A stretch of 64,000 nt of DNA from NCBI GenBank assembly GCA_025890175.1, contig JANPYM010000001.1, positions 2,566,288-2,630,287 on the forward strand, in the 5' to 3' direction. The notes below the pieces were generated by a model. That model was given only the letters and a program-made list of their open reading frames with translations, made no database searches and was not told the origin of the DNA. Shown piece after piece: positions 11,783-23,683 of the stretch. This DNA comes from Ciborinia camelliae (lineage: Eukaryota; Ascomycota; Leotiomycetes; Helotiales; Sclerotiniaceae). The position numbers and the translations under genes are program-made. Within the stretch, counting starts at the first letter, position 1, and the number at the start of each line of letters is the position of its first letter.

Positions 11783-12601
11783 GGTTATCTAGTGGTGGGG
11801 TGGGGTTAGGTTAGGTTACCTGGCTGGCTGGATGGATGGATGGATGGATGGGAAAGATTGCATTGGATTGGATTGTTACATGTTATATGTTTTCAGATTT
11901 CAGATTTCAGATTTCATCAATACCTACCTACCTAGGTACCTAGCCAGGAAGGAAGAAAGGAAGAAAGAAAAAGAAAAAGATCTCACAAACCAGAACAGAA
12001 AAAAAAGAAACGGAAACGGAAACGGAAACGGAAATAGTAATTGTATATAAGTATTCGAGATTCATCATAAGTTAAGAGAGATGGTTGTCAGCTTAGGTTA
12101 GGTTAGGTCAGGAGGTAGTTTTAATTATTGCGATTTGTTTGGTTATGTTATGTACCTACCTATGTTATATTATGTTATGTTATATTGAATAGAGAGAGTA
12201 ATTACTTTGGTTTTTTGTTTATATTATATATAGTGAGTTAAGTTAGTCTATTTTGTTTATTAAATATTGAGATTGGGATTGGGATTTGGATTTGGATTTT
12301 GTATATAGTAGCTTACTTATTAGATACCTATCTATCTATCTATCTATCTACCTACTTATATAGGTACTAGGTAATATTATTATAATATTTAAAAGTATCA
12401 TATCACCTGGAAAAAAAATATCGTTCGTATCATAGGTAGGTAGGTAGGTACCTAAGAAAAATCACAGAGCCGGAATAATAACGGCCCGAGAAGAGTTGGG
12501 ATCCTGGCTTGATATCTATCTATAACCAACCTATATACCTACTCGACATACTGACATACTGACATACTGTACGAGATTCTCACCATCGATTTGGCTGGCG
12601 A

Positions 12602-12644
12602 CTTTTTTTTTTTTTTTGGGGGGGGGGGGGGAAANNNNNNNNNN
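12602..12644. other. Homopolymer run ending in a 10-N assembly gap
   Basis: A run of T is followed directly by a run of G, then GAAA and ten N. This looks like a sequencing or assembly break, not biology. Confidence 0.95.
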
Positions 12645-15596
12645 GGAAGGAAGGATATTTATTTATCTAGGTACCTAGGTACCTACCTACCTAATCATAA
12701 GATATCGAGTTAAAAGGTTTTGGTTATGAAGTTTGTTTCTTAACCTTCATTGTGCTTGTGCTTGTTGTGCTTACTGGTATGGTAATTCATACTTGTATCA
12801 TACTTGCTGCAGTTGGATGGTCATGAGCTTCAACGAATCCAGAAATCAAATCAATTAGGAGGAGGAGGAATACCTTTATGGCGATAGCCTGCTTTTGAGT
12901 TTCTCGAATCTTGCTCTTTGCTTGTTAAGCGGTATGATATGATATGATAGGAGATGAAATTCCGTATCCGAAGCTTTTTTTTGATGTATAATTACCTTGG
13001 TGGACAAATACAATGAGGGGAGGGGGTACGGTGGAAAGAAGTGGGATTTGCGATTTGCGATTCGGTATGTTATAGGTAGGTATCTAGCTGATTGCAATCA
13101 ACGCAAATGAGCTGCATGAGCTTCTAGAAGATGAAGATGGAGGAAGAAACACAAGTCGACTTTTCTTCGAGGAAAAACGGGGAAGAAAAAGAAAAAGAAA
13201 AATGGAAGATGGAAGATGGAAGATGACGCACGTGGATGAATTGGTCGGCCTTGAAAGCAGGCAGTACACTAGCTACTATTGACAGAGCCCCCAAATCTCA
13301 TGTCGGCAAGGACTGTTTAGTTTTCCTACCAACAGCCATCTCATAAGTCGTCTACATTTGTGATTGGCCATGGAGTGGACTTCATTGGTACATACATACT
13401 TTCTGTATTTATGCAAGGCAGTATCTGACTTTCGAGGTGGAGGAAGTGATTTGCCTACGGTGGCAGAAGTCTGTCTCGGGCACCAAATAATCACGTATAT
13501 TGTGTGTGTGACCGTCACACCAATGATTCCTCGAGGGGTGTTCCGTCGAACTTCATCAAGGCTAATCGTAAGCTTGATAACCCCGCTTTAAACTTTCCTC
13601 TAGCCACTTCTCTCTAGAGGGAGGATGGTGGACTAGATGAGAGGGCTCGTCCAGCCTACGATTACATCGAGAAAGCGGGCATCAGAATAAAAACGATTCA
13701 GATGGTACATTGGGGTAGCAATCATCTCCGTTGTAGATTTCCCACCCATGGCAAAAATACGAACAGAAGGTTGGTTTTCCGACCCGTAACTCTGGAGAAA
13801 GGATTCCTAGAAGTCTTGGTCGTATATGCGCCGTTTTCTAGTCTTATTATAGTATAAAAGTGCCTCTTCTCAGCTTATTGAAAATTTACCCCGGCAGAAA
13901 GGAAATAGGCTGTGGATCTTTCTTTCATAGATGAAGCCTTTCTTGATGGTAGTCCTTCTGCACTGCACTTTTGTTTTTGTCTTGATGTTTAAGATTTGCA
14001 GAAATTTTCAGAAATTTTCAGACATTGTCTAGTTTTATAGATTGTAGGGGGAGGGGGGATCTGTTGGAGTTTTTGGACAGGAGTCTAGTTGATCTGTCTT
14101 CTTTTGATGAGTTGCAAACATGGATATTGAACCACAAGGGTCGATGCAATAATAATGAGAAGAGTGTCAAGGTACCTAATCCTCTTGCATCAATATTTCA
14201 ATGATAGAAAGTTTTCAATCCTGTATTTTAAGAGGTTGTGGATCATTTAGGGTAAAGTTTGGGTGAAGTTTGCTGAAGGACCAAGTTTGCTGGGAGTTTG
14301 GGAAGAGACCTATGTTGAAAATATACTTGATGCTTGAGGTCTCTTTACCCCTTGCAAGACTCAAACCTAGGAGGTGAAAGGTGAAAGATGAAAGATGAGA
14401 ATTCAGCTTGGTAGCTGTGGTGCATACTAGCGAATACAGATTCTAGATCTTGAATAGAAACATCTCATCAGAACAAGGTAGGTAGATAGCTAGGTAGGCT
14501 GGGATGCTGCATTGTAGCATAAAGAAGATGGAGAGAACAGTTGCAATGGTCATGCATGAATTACTTTTGAAGTGGGAGGTAGGGTCGATAATTGTTCATT
14601 TTGGATGGATGAATTTCTGCTTTCCTTTTCATAGAACGAGATCCGGTTTTCCTTCCCCTCTTGGATATGAATATAATTTAATGAAGATAGGAATTGTAAT
14701 ACTAGGTAGGTGGAGATAGAGATACCTACCTACCTTACCTACTTATATTAATAAATTGTAGAACATCATAGTAGAGAGTTCAGATGCTGGTCATGGTCCT
14801 GTATTTATTTTTTGAGGCTGAAGGTATATATATATATATATATTTCTACTGGTAGTTGCCAATTTTAATCAAGTTTAGCTTTACCACCTCAAATGCTTCT
14901 TCACCTTCACCTCCAGCTCATGTTGATGTTTTTGGCAAGAGCGATTCCCCTTCCCCACAATCTCTTCACCTCATCTCTTCACCTCATCTCTTCACCTCAC
15001 TTCACTTCACCTCACTTCACTTCACCTCACTTCACTTCACTTCACTTCACTTCACTCCACTCAACAAAGATTGAATTCCTCGATTCGGCCAATCATAAAA
15101 TCAAGAAGGAGCGGAACACTAGCTTACCTTTTCTCGTTTCTTCAATTTTCCCGCTTGCCTGCCTCATAAAGTTTCTCGTTTGCTTCTCCAATTCTGTTAC
15201 CCTTCCAACTCTTTACAACCTCTTCAGAAATACCATCCTCCTCCTCTTCCCATCAATTTTGACCGGTATCCTCGATCTTAATTGATTCTTTGACCCTCAT
15301 CATACCTTCTCATACCTTCCCCATTACTTTGATTGCACTTTCTTGATACTTTCAATCAGATTCTGAATCCTTCTGATTCTTGATTGTAAGTCAAATATAG
15401 TTGTTTTGGTCCATTCCCCCGTCCCTTCGTCGTTTATTATGCCGCTGCCATAACAACCAATCTTTCAAGATATCTTCCACTTGCTTTGAAACAAATTGAA
15501 GCCTTCCTAACAACATCTATTTATTATAGTGTTAAGAATCTCATCCTCTTTGAGAGATAGTTCTTGGGTTCAAGTCGGTCGCATTCATTTCATCAA

Positions 15597-16063
15597 GTAA
15601 GTACCTCGATCTGCCCTTGATCTTTATTTGCGACCTGTACTTGATCTTCACCTTCGCCTTTTCTCCTCATTATTCCTATCGTCGGTATCAGATTATGCGG
15701 CCATATGTTCATACCTACTTTGGCCTTTTCTTTTCAGTTTATCAAGTCGCGTCTGTTTTCAGATGAGACACTCTTCTTCTACCTTCCACTCTCCTCCCAT
15801 CATACTCTTCTTTCCGTGTCTTACCTTCCATTTACATCCATCGACCTCCTTAAACTTCTTGAATTCTTTCTATGGTCTTGCTACATTTTTATATATTGAC
15901 CATCTTATCGCGCAGATTTCACACAATCACCTTCTTGATTCTTCAAGGTATCTGAGTATGTAGAAGAGAAAAATCATGTCCCCTCCGTCGCAGCACAATT
16001 CTCTTCTCTTCTCTCCTCCCATGCTCGTTTCTTAAATCTAACTAACCATTGGATTCATTACAG
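15597..16063 (+). other. Putative 5' UTR intron of the DEAD-box helicase
   Basis: A GTAAGT donor after CATCAA at 15597 and an ATTACAG acceptor at 16063, 17 bp before the start codon, would define a 467-bp leader intron. The interval is pyrimidine-rich and has no gene of its own. Inferred from splice-site strength only. Confidence 0.4.
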
Positions 16064-16080
16064 ATCACTCTCAACTCAAC

Positions 16081-18277
16081 ATGTCTACCTGGGAGACTGA
16101 AAATCTGGCTGCTGCCTTGCCAAATGCAACTGAAACACCCGAAGTTGCCGCTGTAGAGCGCAAGAATCCTCAAGAAGCCGGATGGGTTGTCGCAAAGAAG
16201 TACGATTACGACACTTATAACAAGTCCACCAAGGAGCTTGCTGAGGATCGTGAAGCTCGTGAAGCTGCCGGTACCGCTGATGCTGATGCTGAGACAGCTG
16301 CCGACGCGGTTGATGGAGTCGACGCCAACGCCGAGCCTGAGACACTTGCCGTTGGTGGTCTTCATCCTGGAGAATGGGCCTCGAGTGGCGCTGTCTATGA
16401 GTGGAATGAAGAGTATGGTGATGTTGGTCCCAGATTCCCCGATCTTGAAGATCAATTGTTTGGCAAGAACAACAATCACGTTCGCCAAGGAATCAGCTTT
16501 GAGAAGTAATTGTTCATCATTCTTTGCTACATTATATGATCCTAACACTCTTTAGCATTACCGCCCTCACTGTTACCCAAGAGGGAACCATCAAGATTGA
16601 CCCTATCCGCAAGTTCGAGGATGCAGGTTTACATCCTGTCATGCTTGAGAACGTTAAGCTTGCCGGCTATCACATTCCTACCCCAATTCAACAATACTGC
16701 CTCCCTGCAGTAAAGAAGGGTCATGATGTAGTTGCCTGCGCCCAAACCGGTAAGTTGTACTCGTCGCTTCCAAAACAACATAGGATGTTTACTGACTTGC
16801 CATGTTTACAGGTTCTGGCAAGACTGCTGCTTTCTTGATCCCAATTTTGTCAAAGTTGATGGGTAAGGCCAAGAAGCTTGCCGCGCCTCGCCCCAATCCT
16901 GCCACCTATATACCAAGCCGAGACAACTATATTAGGGCTGAGCCGTTGGTCGTTATCGTCTGTCCCAGTCGTGAGTTGGCAACCCAGATCTTCGACGAGG
17001 CTCGTCGTTTCTGCTACCGTACCATGCTTCGACCTTGTGTCGTTTATGGCGGTGGCCCTCTAGCAGAGCAACTTGGCCAGCTTGCGAAGGGCTGCGATCT
17101 TTTGATCGGCACCCCTGGCCGTTTGTGCGACATGATTCGTCGTCCTCATGCTCTGACACTTAAGAGACTCAAGTACATGGTTATTGACGAAGCAGATGAG
17201 ATGTTGGACTCCAGTTGGGAGGAAGAGTTAAAGCAGATTATGAGCGGTGGTGGTAAGTATTCCAATTTCTTTGTGAGTGGACCTTACTAATTTCAAATAG
17301 ATCAAGAAGAGGGCAATATCAACTACATGATGTTTTCTGCCACCTTCCCAAAGATGGCTCGTGACATTGCCAAGGAGCATCTGGCTCACGATCATGTTCG
17401 TATTCGTGTTGGTCGTGCTGGTAGTTCGCACAGCAACATCAAACAGGATATCATCTACGTCGAGGCTGCTAGCAAGCGTCAAGCTCTGTATGATTTGCTT
17501 CTATCAACCCCACCTGCTCGAACCATCATCTTCGTCAATACCAAGCGTGCTGCCGATGAAATCGATGATTACCTCTTCAACAATGATCTGCCATGCACAT
17601 CTATTCACAGCGATCGTACTCAACGCGAGCGTGAAGATTCTATCCGTGCTTTCCGCAATGGCAAGATGCCTATCTTGATTGCTACTGGTGTTTCTGCCCG
17701 AGGTTAGTATTCCTTCCTTTTATTCCCATGTTTCAAAACTCATCTTTGTTTGGACATTTAAACTCACTCAAACACTTACAGGTCTTGACGTTCACAATGT
17801 TATGCATGTCATTAATTTCGATCTGCCATCTACTGATCATGGTGGCATCGAAGAGTACACTCATCGAATTGGTAAGTTACCCTCCATTTCATCATTCATT
17901 TTTACAGCTGACTTACTATTGAATTACCAGGTCGTACTGGCCGTATTGGAAACATGGGTCTCGCAAGCTCATTTTACAATGACCGTAATGAGGATCTTGC
18001 CGAAGCTTTGGTCAAGACATTGTTGGAGACCCGTCAACCCATCCCTGATTTCCTCGAGGCACATCTCCCCGAGGGCTTTACCATGGATGGCCAGACAGGA
18101 GATCTTACTAAGCTCAAGTTTGACGCCGACTCCGATGATGAAGAGGAAGGTGGTGAGAATGGTGAAGGCGATGCTGCCGCTGGTGATGCCTGGGGAGGAG
18201 ATAATGCTGCTGTTAGTGGTGGTTGGGGTGCCACTGAAACCACTGAAGCCGCTCCAGCTGCTGCTGATGATTGGTGA
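16081..18277 (+). CDS. DEAD-box ATP-dependent RNA helicase (Ded1/Vasa-like)
   Basis: Exons 16081-16505, 16556-16749, 16812-17252, 17301-17702, 17782-17871 and 17931-18277 join in frame to 632 residues. All SF2 motifs are visible: Q motif GYHIPTPIQ, motif I AQTGSGKT (204-211), Ia PSRELATQ, Ib TPGR, II DEAD (332-335), III SAT, IV IIFVNTKR, V ATGVSARGLD, and VI HRIGRTGRIG. Such enzymes unwind short RNA duplexes using ATP, typically during translation initiation or mRNP remodelling. The N-terminus is acidic/Ala-rich and lacks the YIPPHLR-type segment of canonical Ded1. The tail is acidic with GGWG/DDW motifs. I therefore place it near the Ded1/Vasa group without naming an orthologue. One intron splits the Walker A motif and another splits motif VI. 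Confidence 0.93.
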
Positions 18278-18425
18278 ACCGACAATGCTGCTGCTGCTGG
18301 TGGATGGAAATAGATCATTTTCACAAATCGTGATTCTGTATCTACGCTACCCATTTTTTGCTATTGGCACTATAGATGTCTTTGGCAATCTGCTTTTTAT
18401 TTGTTAGCTATCTGGGAACATATAT

Positions 18426-18558
18426 GGGCGGGGATGGCCTTGCTTTGCACAAGGACTTTCTGCCTGTTATGTTAAATTTGTATGCCTATACTTAGGCTGG
18501 AGTTGCCTTTGGGGCGGGAATGGCCTTGCATTGGAACAAGGATTTCTTGCCTGGTATG
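18426..18558 (+). repeat. Duplicated 46-47 bp element with conserved hairpin
   Basis: Copies at 18426-18471 and 18512-18558 agree at roughly 40 of 47 positions. Both contain GGCCTTG...CAAGGA, which can fold as a CCTTG/CAAGG stem; the stem is identical in the two copies while the loop differs (CTTTGCA against CATTGGAA). They lie 150-280 bp after the helicase stop codon, probably in its 3' untranslated region or just beyond. Confidence 0.6.
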
Positions 18559-19138
18559 GATGCAACAAAAATATGGGATTTTTAATTTCGGTTTTTACAA
18601 CGAAACCATAAAATAGGACATAACAAATGATATTTCGTTCTACATAAGTTTTAGATTCTTAGTTTTGCCTTGTGCTTGTGATGCTCTTGTCTGATCCTAT
18701 TTTATGCCTCTAATCCGAATTCTGTAGAGCAATAGTATGTGATGTGTGCGAACTCATAGAGCAATGATAAAGTTGAATATTACGACAACCCTACGATACA
18801 TCTTTACACATTTTAGCACTTGATAGAATCCTTTAATATCGCTCAAACAATGAAAATATATATTTGAAATAAAAACAATGGGGAGTTGGGCTCATCATGA
18901 CGATTTTTGAATACGGGAAAACGTTTCACGTATGCATCCATCCATCCATAGGTACGCACGCACGCACACGATTGGAGGTTTTCTGAATCACTTCACTTCA
19001 CTTGGTGGTGGTGGTGGTGGTGGTGAGATCGTCGGCTGCTATTTTTTTTTTAATTTTTAATTTTAATTTTAATCCCTAGGTATCTATCTATTTATTATTT
19101 ACGTATGTGTTGTAGCTAGATCGGGATTTAAGCGGGGA

Positions 19139-19606
19139 GAGGGGAGAGGGAGAGGGAGAGGGAGAGGGGGGGCTGGACTGGACTGGGTGAAAGAGGGATG
19201 TTAAGGGGAGGGGGGGAGAGGGAAATTAAGCGAGGAGAAAACAGAACTGTGCTAGGTGAAAGAGGGAAGTTAAGGGAGAGGGCGAGGGGGGGAAGTTAAA
19301 GGGGAAGTTAAGGGGGAGGGAGGAAGAAAAAAAGGGAAGTTAAAAAAGAGGGGAAAAAAAGAGAGGGAAAGGAAAAGAAAGAGAAAAGAGAAAAGAGAAA
19401 GAGGGAGAGGGAGAGGGAGAGGGAGAGGGAGAGGGAGAGGGAGAGGGAGAGGGAGAGGGAGGAGAGGGAGAGGGAGAGGGGAGAGGGAGAGGGAGAGGGA
19501 GAGGGAGAGGGAGAGGGAGAGGGAGAGGGAGAGGGAGAGGGAGAGGGAGAGGGAGAGGGAGAGGGAGAGGGAGAGGGAGAGGGAGAGGGAGAGGGAGAGA
19601 GGGGAA
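19139..19606. repeat. GAGAGG-type purine satellite
   Basis: Nearly pure purine on the plus strand, densest at 19400-19603 as GAGGGA hexamers. The long Leu/Ser/Pro frames on the opposite strand are artefacts of this repeat. Confidence 0.9.
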
Positions 19607-19769
19607 TAGAAGATGAGAGCAAGCTGAGGGATAAGATGAGATGAGATAAGGTGATGGGTGAGATAGACATACGAGGAACACACCCACACCCACACCCAGA
19701 AGGGAGGGAATTCATGCAACGTGGCGGGTGGGCGGGCATGCGACTCAGTAGTAAGTTATTTTGCTTAAC

Positions 19770-19819
19770 GAAGGAAAGAAGGAAGGAAAGAAAGAAAGAA
19801 AGAAAGAAAGAAAGAAGGA

Positions 19820-19875
<56 letters not shown>

Positions 19876-19876
19876 A
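19770..19876. repeat. (GAAA)n microsatellite
   Basis: About 25 tetramer units with a few GGAA interruptions. Confidence 0.95.
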
Positions 19877-20221
19877 CCTCCTTGTGGACACACCAAGTAC
19901 TAACCTTACATTCGCAGGTGTAATATTTCCGAGGAGAGGTACGAGTGCAAGTTGAAGGATAAAAGAAAACTCTTTAAAATATTGCCATGAACCTATCTAT
20001 CTATATATACAACGAGAAGGCCCATGGGCAGGCGGTAGTATATCCATAACACCACACCTATAAGATAATAATACACGTGCACCTGTTGCGCCATGGTGCA
20101 TCCATCTTCCAGGGTGTAAGAAACATAATACAGTGATAAAACCAGCTCATATTGTACCCAAAATAAATAAGCGGCCATCAAAACATATCCATAATACACG
20201 TACACATGAAACATCACTATC

Positions 20222-22881
20222 TTAGCATGTGGAAACCTCTTCTTTAACTTCCCCATCCTTCTCATTCTCCTTCTCTTCAGTATTTGTCACACCCTCCGCT
20301 TCTTTCAGTGATAGTTTGCTTTCTTCGATAGACATTTCTGGGACGGGTGCTGCTGCTGCTAGAGCTGGAGCCGGTGGGGCAGCAGGTGGATGTGAGTTAC
20401 CATAGAGATTCCTCTCTAAGCCACCTAGTAGGTCGGGAAAGTCATCGTCTTCTTCTTCGATTATGGGATTGGCTGGCTCGGCAGGTTCGTTTGGCTTATT
20501 TGACTCAGTTATTGCAGTATGCTCATTTGGCTCACTTGACTCAGTTATTGCAGGATGCTCATTTGACTCAGTTATTGCAGTATTCTCATTTGGCTCATTT
20601 GACTTGGGTGTTGCAATATGCTCATTTGGCCCATTTGACTCGGTTGTTGCAATATGCTCATTTGACTCAATTGGCGCAATTGGTGCAATATGCTCATTTG
20701 ACTCATTTGGTGCAGCCTGCTCAGCCGGTTTTGTAGATTCAGTAGGTTCAGCAGATTCATGTACTGCAATCAGCGAGGAAGGTGAGGCCATCAGCTGCTC
20801 TTCTTCTTTGATTGGAGAACCGGAGGAAGCCGTGGCTAAAGCAGGTATTGTAGGCGGTTCTTCGACGGCAGGCACTGGGGATGGTATTGAGAATGGCACT
20901 GCAACATTTTGATTGCTTCTCTCTTCAGCTGGAAGTGGATCTAAAGCTTTTGTGGGAGATTGAACTGAAGCCAAAACAGCAGGAGCTGGGCTCTCAGCCT
21001 CTACTGGTATTGATGCGCCAATCTTGACATTTTCAGCATTTTCGAGAATGTCGAGAAGCATTTCTTCCTCTTCCTCTTCTTCGGCACGGAGTTCTGTGGA
21101 TACCTCCTCGTGCTCTTCAGTAGGGTGTGGTGGTACGGTAGGTAGTTCGGTTGGGGCGGATACTTCTGTTATTGATAGCATTTCCGGATTAATCCTTTCA
21201 ATGAAAGCTGATGGGATATCCCCCTGTGCAAACAATATGGGCTCCCGTATTGTGGTCTCAGTCGGTGATACCATAGGAGTGTTGACAGTAGATGTAGTTA
21301 AAGCTATTTGCTTCAATGGACTACCGAATTTTCCTTCATCCTTTACCCTTTCTAGTTCCGATTTTGCAGGTCCGTAATTATCGGTGTCGCTCATCGTGAC
21401 ATCAGCGCTGCTCAATTTCGGTACGTCATGCATATTTGACATAAGATGGTCTTGGGAAGAGCCCCTATGCGGTCTTGATGGCGAGTTGAGAATATCAACG
21501 AAGTCGTCCTCTTCATCTCCTTGGTCGCCTTCATCCCCGTCATCGTCATCCGAAGCTGGATTCGAGTCGTCTATCATCTCGGCATCAAGGTTCTTCGCCG
21601 GTGTTGTGCTACCCTCACTTTCAATTTTGATTTCCTGTGATAATGTTAACAAAGCTCCACAGAGACTTCTCCAAGAAACTGTCGGTTACTTACATTAGCC
21701 CCTAAATTAGAGGTACCCGGATGGCCATTTTGAACCGCTGGTTCGCTAGTTACATGAGGTGTAGAAGTAGGTATTATCTTCTTACGTCCCCTGCCAGGGC
21801 CTCGTTTTCCTTTTTTGCCCACTGGACCCTTGCGTCGGAATGGCGTACCCTCGACCGCATTTGGATCCGGAATGGTGGTTTGCGAGACGACATCTCCCAC
21901 GACAGTTTGACCATGGGGTACAATGACCTTTTCTAGATACTCATTGCCTGCAGCATCTGTCCTCCGAACTGTGGTTTGTACGACTGTTGGAACAGGGGCT
22001 GGTTTAGGGACTGCAGAAACCAATCCTTTCCTTCTTTTAGCCAGAAAATCCATATCCGATGCGTTTTGGTGACCAGGAATTTGCTTCCAGGCACGAGCCG
22101 TAAATCCGCTATCTTTGGTCTCATCTTCCTTTTTGTCCGGTTTGTCTCCTAGGGCTTCCAGATCTTGTTCTTCTTCATCCATAGGAGCAGGCCGCTTATA
22201 TATCCTTCCAGATCGCGCCGCGCGTAGCAAATCTTGACTGTGTTGTGGCAGTAGGTGGGAGTCTCTTGGCATTCCCCATGGCAGCTCTGATGCCCAAATG
22301 TCATTTTGAGAGGCATTACTTTCTTGCGGAGGTGGGGGTGCTACGGTAACGAATTCGCGGCGCCATTGTCTTACTGGAATCCCCTCTAGTATATCATGGT
22401 CAACATAACCCGTGCGATTCTGCCGCCTTCCACCTGTTCGGTACTTTAGACAAATTGTCAGCCTGTAAAAAGAAATCCAGGGAAAGTGTGCGCATTGCTA
22501 GTTAACAGCTTCGCAAGATGAGATGAAAAGATAGCGACCAGCCAATTATTCATATGAATGCGATTTGTCAGAACTTACAGCAGGCATATCAAGGTCTGGT
22601 GGATATTGATTAAAAATATGCGAAGAGAAGGAGCGTTCAAATTCCTGGAGAATGATACGATCAACCCGCAGCACTACTATTTTTGACTCGGGAGCCGCAG
22701 CGTTCGTCGCAACTTGCAATTGTTCGCTTTGATTCTCAGGGTTTGAATTTGATCTTTTCGCACTATCGCCCCCTTCAATTGTAAAGACCTTCGTAGAGTT
22801 GTCGTCGGAGTCAGATTCGTCGTCTGAGGGAATGATGCGACGTAGTGCTTTGCGACGTGCGGCTGAGGCTATAGAAGGCAT
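20222..22881 (-). CDS. Acidic, probably nuclear protein of unknown function
   Basis: Exons (minus strand) 22579-22881, 21694-22443 and 20222-21634 give 821 residues. The first intron was placed so that the frame runs from DLDMPA into YRTGGRRQNRTG, using a GCTGAC branch site 12 bases before a CTAAAG acceptor; the stronger-looking TTACAG upstream breaks the frame. I do not recognise the family. The best-ordered part is residues about 60-190: ESKIVVLRVDRIILQEFERS, then the basic RTGGRRQNRTGYVDHDILEG, then PVRQWRREFVTVAPPP. A GPGRGRKK stretch resembles an AT-hook core and suggests DNA binding. The C-terminal half is acidic (DDDDGDEGDQGDEEDD) and carries ESNEH/EPNEH repeats. A chromatin role is a guess from composition. 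Confidence 0.8.
20460..20720 (-). repeat. Imperfect coding repeat (TESNEPNEHxAI)
   Basis: A roughly 30-bp unit encoding variants of ESNEHIA, EPNEHTA and TESN recurs about eight times within the last exon of the acidic protein. The unit varies in length, so this is probably a size-variable, disordered segment. Confidence 0.75.
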
Positions 22882-23683
22882 ATTAGCAATTGAGCTCGCA
22901 GTTACGAGTTAGAACCGATCAAAATACAGAACTCGAATAATTGAGTCTTCTCACTAGGATCTACATACCTGCTTTCTGTCAATGTTTGGGTAAAATTACA
23001 TCAATGGACAATGGGAAGGCGCGGAGGGAATGAGGGAAGGAAGTAACATCATCCAATGCTAACCGGTAGTATGATCACGTGATTAAGAATACCGGCTTTT
23101 GCGGATAAAATGTTACTTGATTTTTCGAAGAACTCTTGAACGCACATCAAATTGGTTTAATTGATCTATAGTTGATGACACTGAGGGAAGATTTTTTACT
23201 CAGGCTCAAATTATGGGTTGGTGTAAAGGAGTCTTTCCGTGCAGCACACTCCTGACAGTCTCTTTCGGTTCTTGGTTAGTTAGCCAGGAAATTGACCCGG
23301 ATAGACTAGAAGAGGTGCGCGTATCTGCTTCAACCTCTCCCCTCCCCCTTTCTCCCCCGCCTTCCTTTCTACCTCTAACCCTAACGGAAGGGTTTCGGTT
23401 TACATGTATGAGACTATTATCAGGGTCATGTACCAGCTTACAAGCACCTTCTGCGCACGTTTGATGGCGGAGAGACGATGTTCTCTGAATTACTTGGTAT
23501 AAGATCGTCTCGCCGGACAGACACCAAAATGCGATCGAACTTCATGTATAGTGATATATCTGGCCACGCCCAAATATCTTGACTTCAACACTCCTCAAGT
23601 CCACATCCACCATCATCCGAGATACATCAGTCCCGTCTATGTAATGTGAGTCACAGTTCGACTCCGAACAAGAGGAAAACTTC
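22882..23683. other. Upstream region of the acidic-protein gene
   Basis: Contains CCAAT at 23053 and the palindrome TCACGTGA at 23075-23082, 194 bp before the start codon at 22881. No gene is seen between here and the ISD11 stop codon at 23684. Confidence 0.5.
23075..23082. promoter_or_regulatory. TCACGTGA palindrome (bHLH/Cbf1-type site)
   Basis: An eight-base perfect palindrome inside the ten-base palindrome ATCACGTGAT. Cbf1-type bHLH proteins bind this core in ascomycetes. Function here is inferred from sequence and position only. Confidence 0.35.

Larger units (their letters stand above)
11714..16080. other. Long intergenic region with assembly gap
   Basis: No convincing gene was found. 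It contains a GTAGGTC heptamer array (11728-11782), GGATG and TACC/TAGG microsatellites, the N gap at 12635-12644, AT-rich DNA at 12050-12480, a CACTT satellite at 14990-15060, and probably the helicase leader from about 15540. Short frames near 13.1-13.6 kb carry no recognisable protein. Confidence 0.6.
18278..20221. other. Convergent intergenic region with 3' hairpins and purine satellites
   Basis: It lies between the plus-strand helicase and the minus-strand gene ending at 20222, so it holds two 3' ends. It carries the duplicated hairpin element at 18426-18558, a GGT repeat near 19003-19023, and the GAGAGG and GAAA satellites. Confidence 0.65.

Noticed and set aside
12876..13591. Several 60-80 residue frames on both strands
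   Set aside because: Low-complexity or overlapping on both strands, no recognisable protein and no convincing start or splice sites.
19270..19739. Three long minus-strand frames of Leu/Ser/Pro repeats
   Set aside because: They are translations of the GAGAGG satellite in three frames; all frames are open equally, which real genes do not show.
22444..22463. TTACAG acceptor upstream of the chosen one in the acidic-protein gene
   Set aside because: Using it shifts the frame and meets a stop within about 20 codons; the CTAAAG acceptor keeps the long frame.
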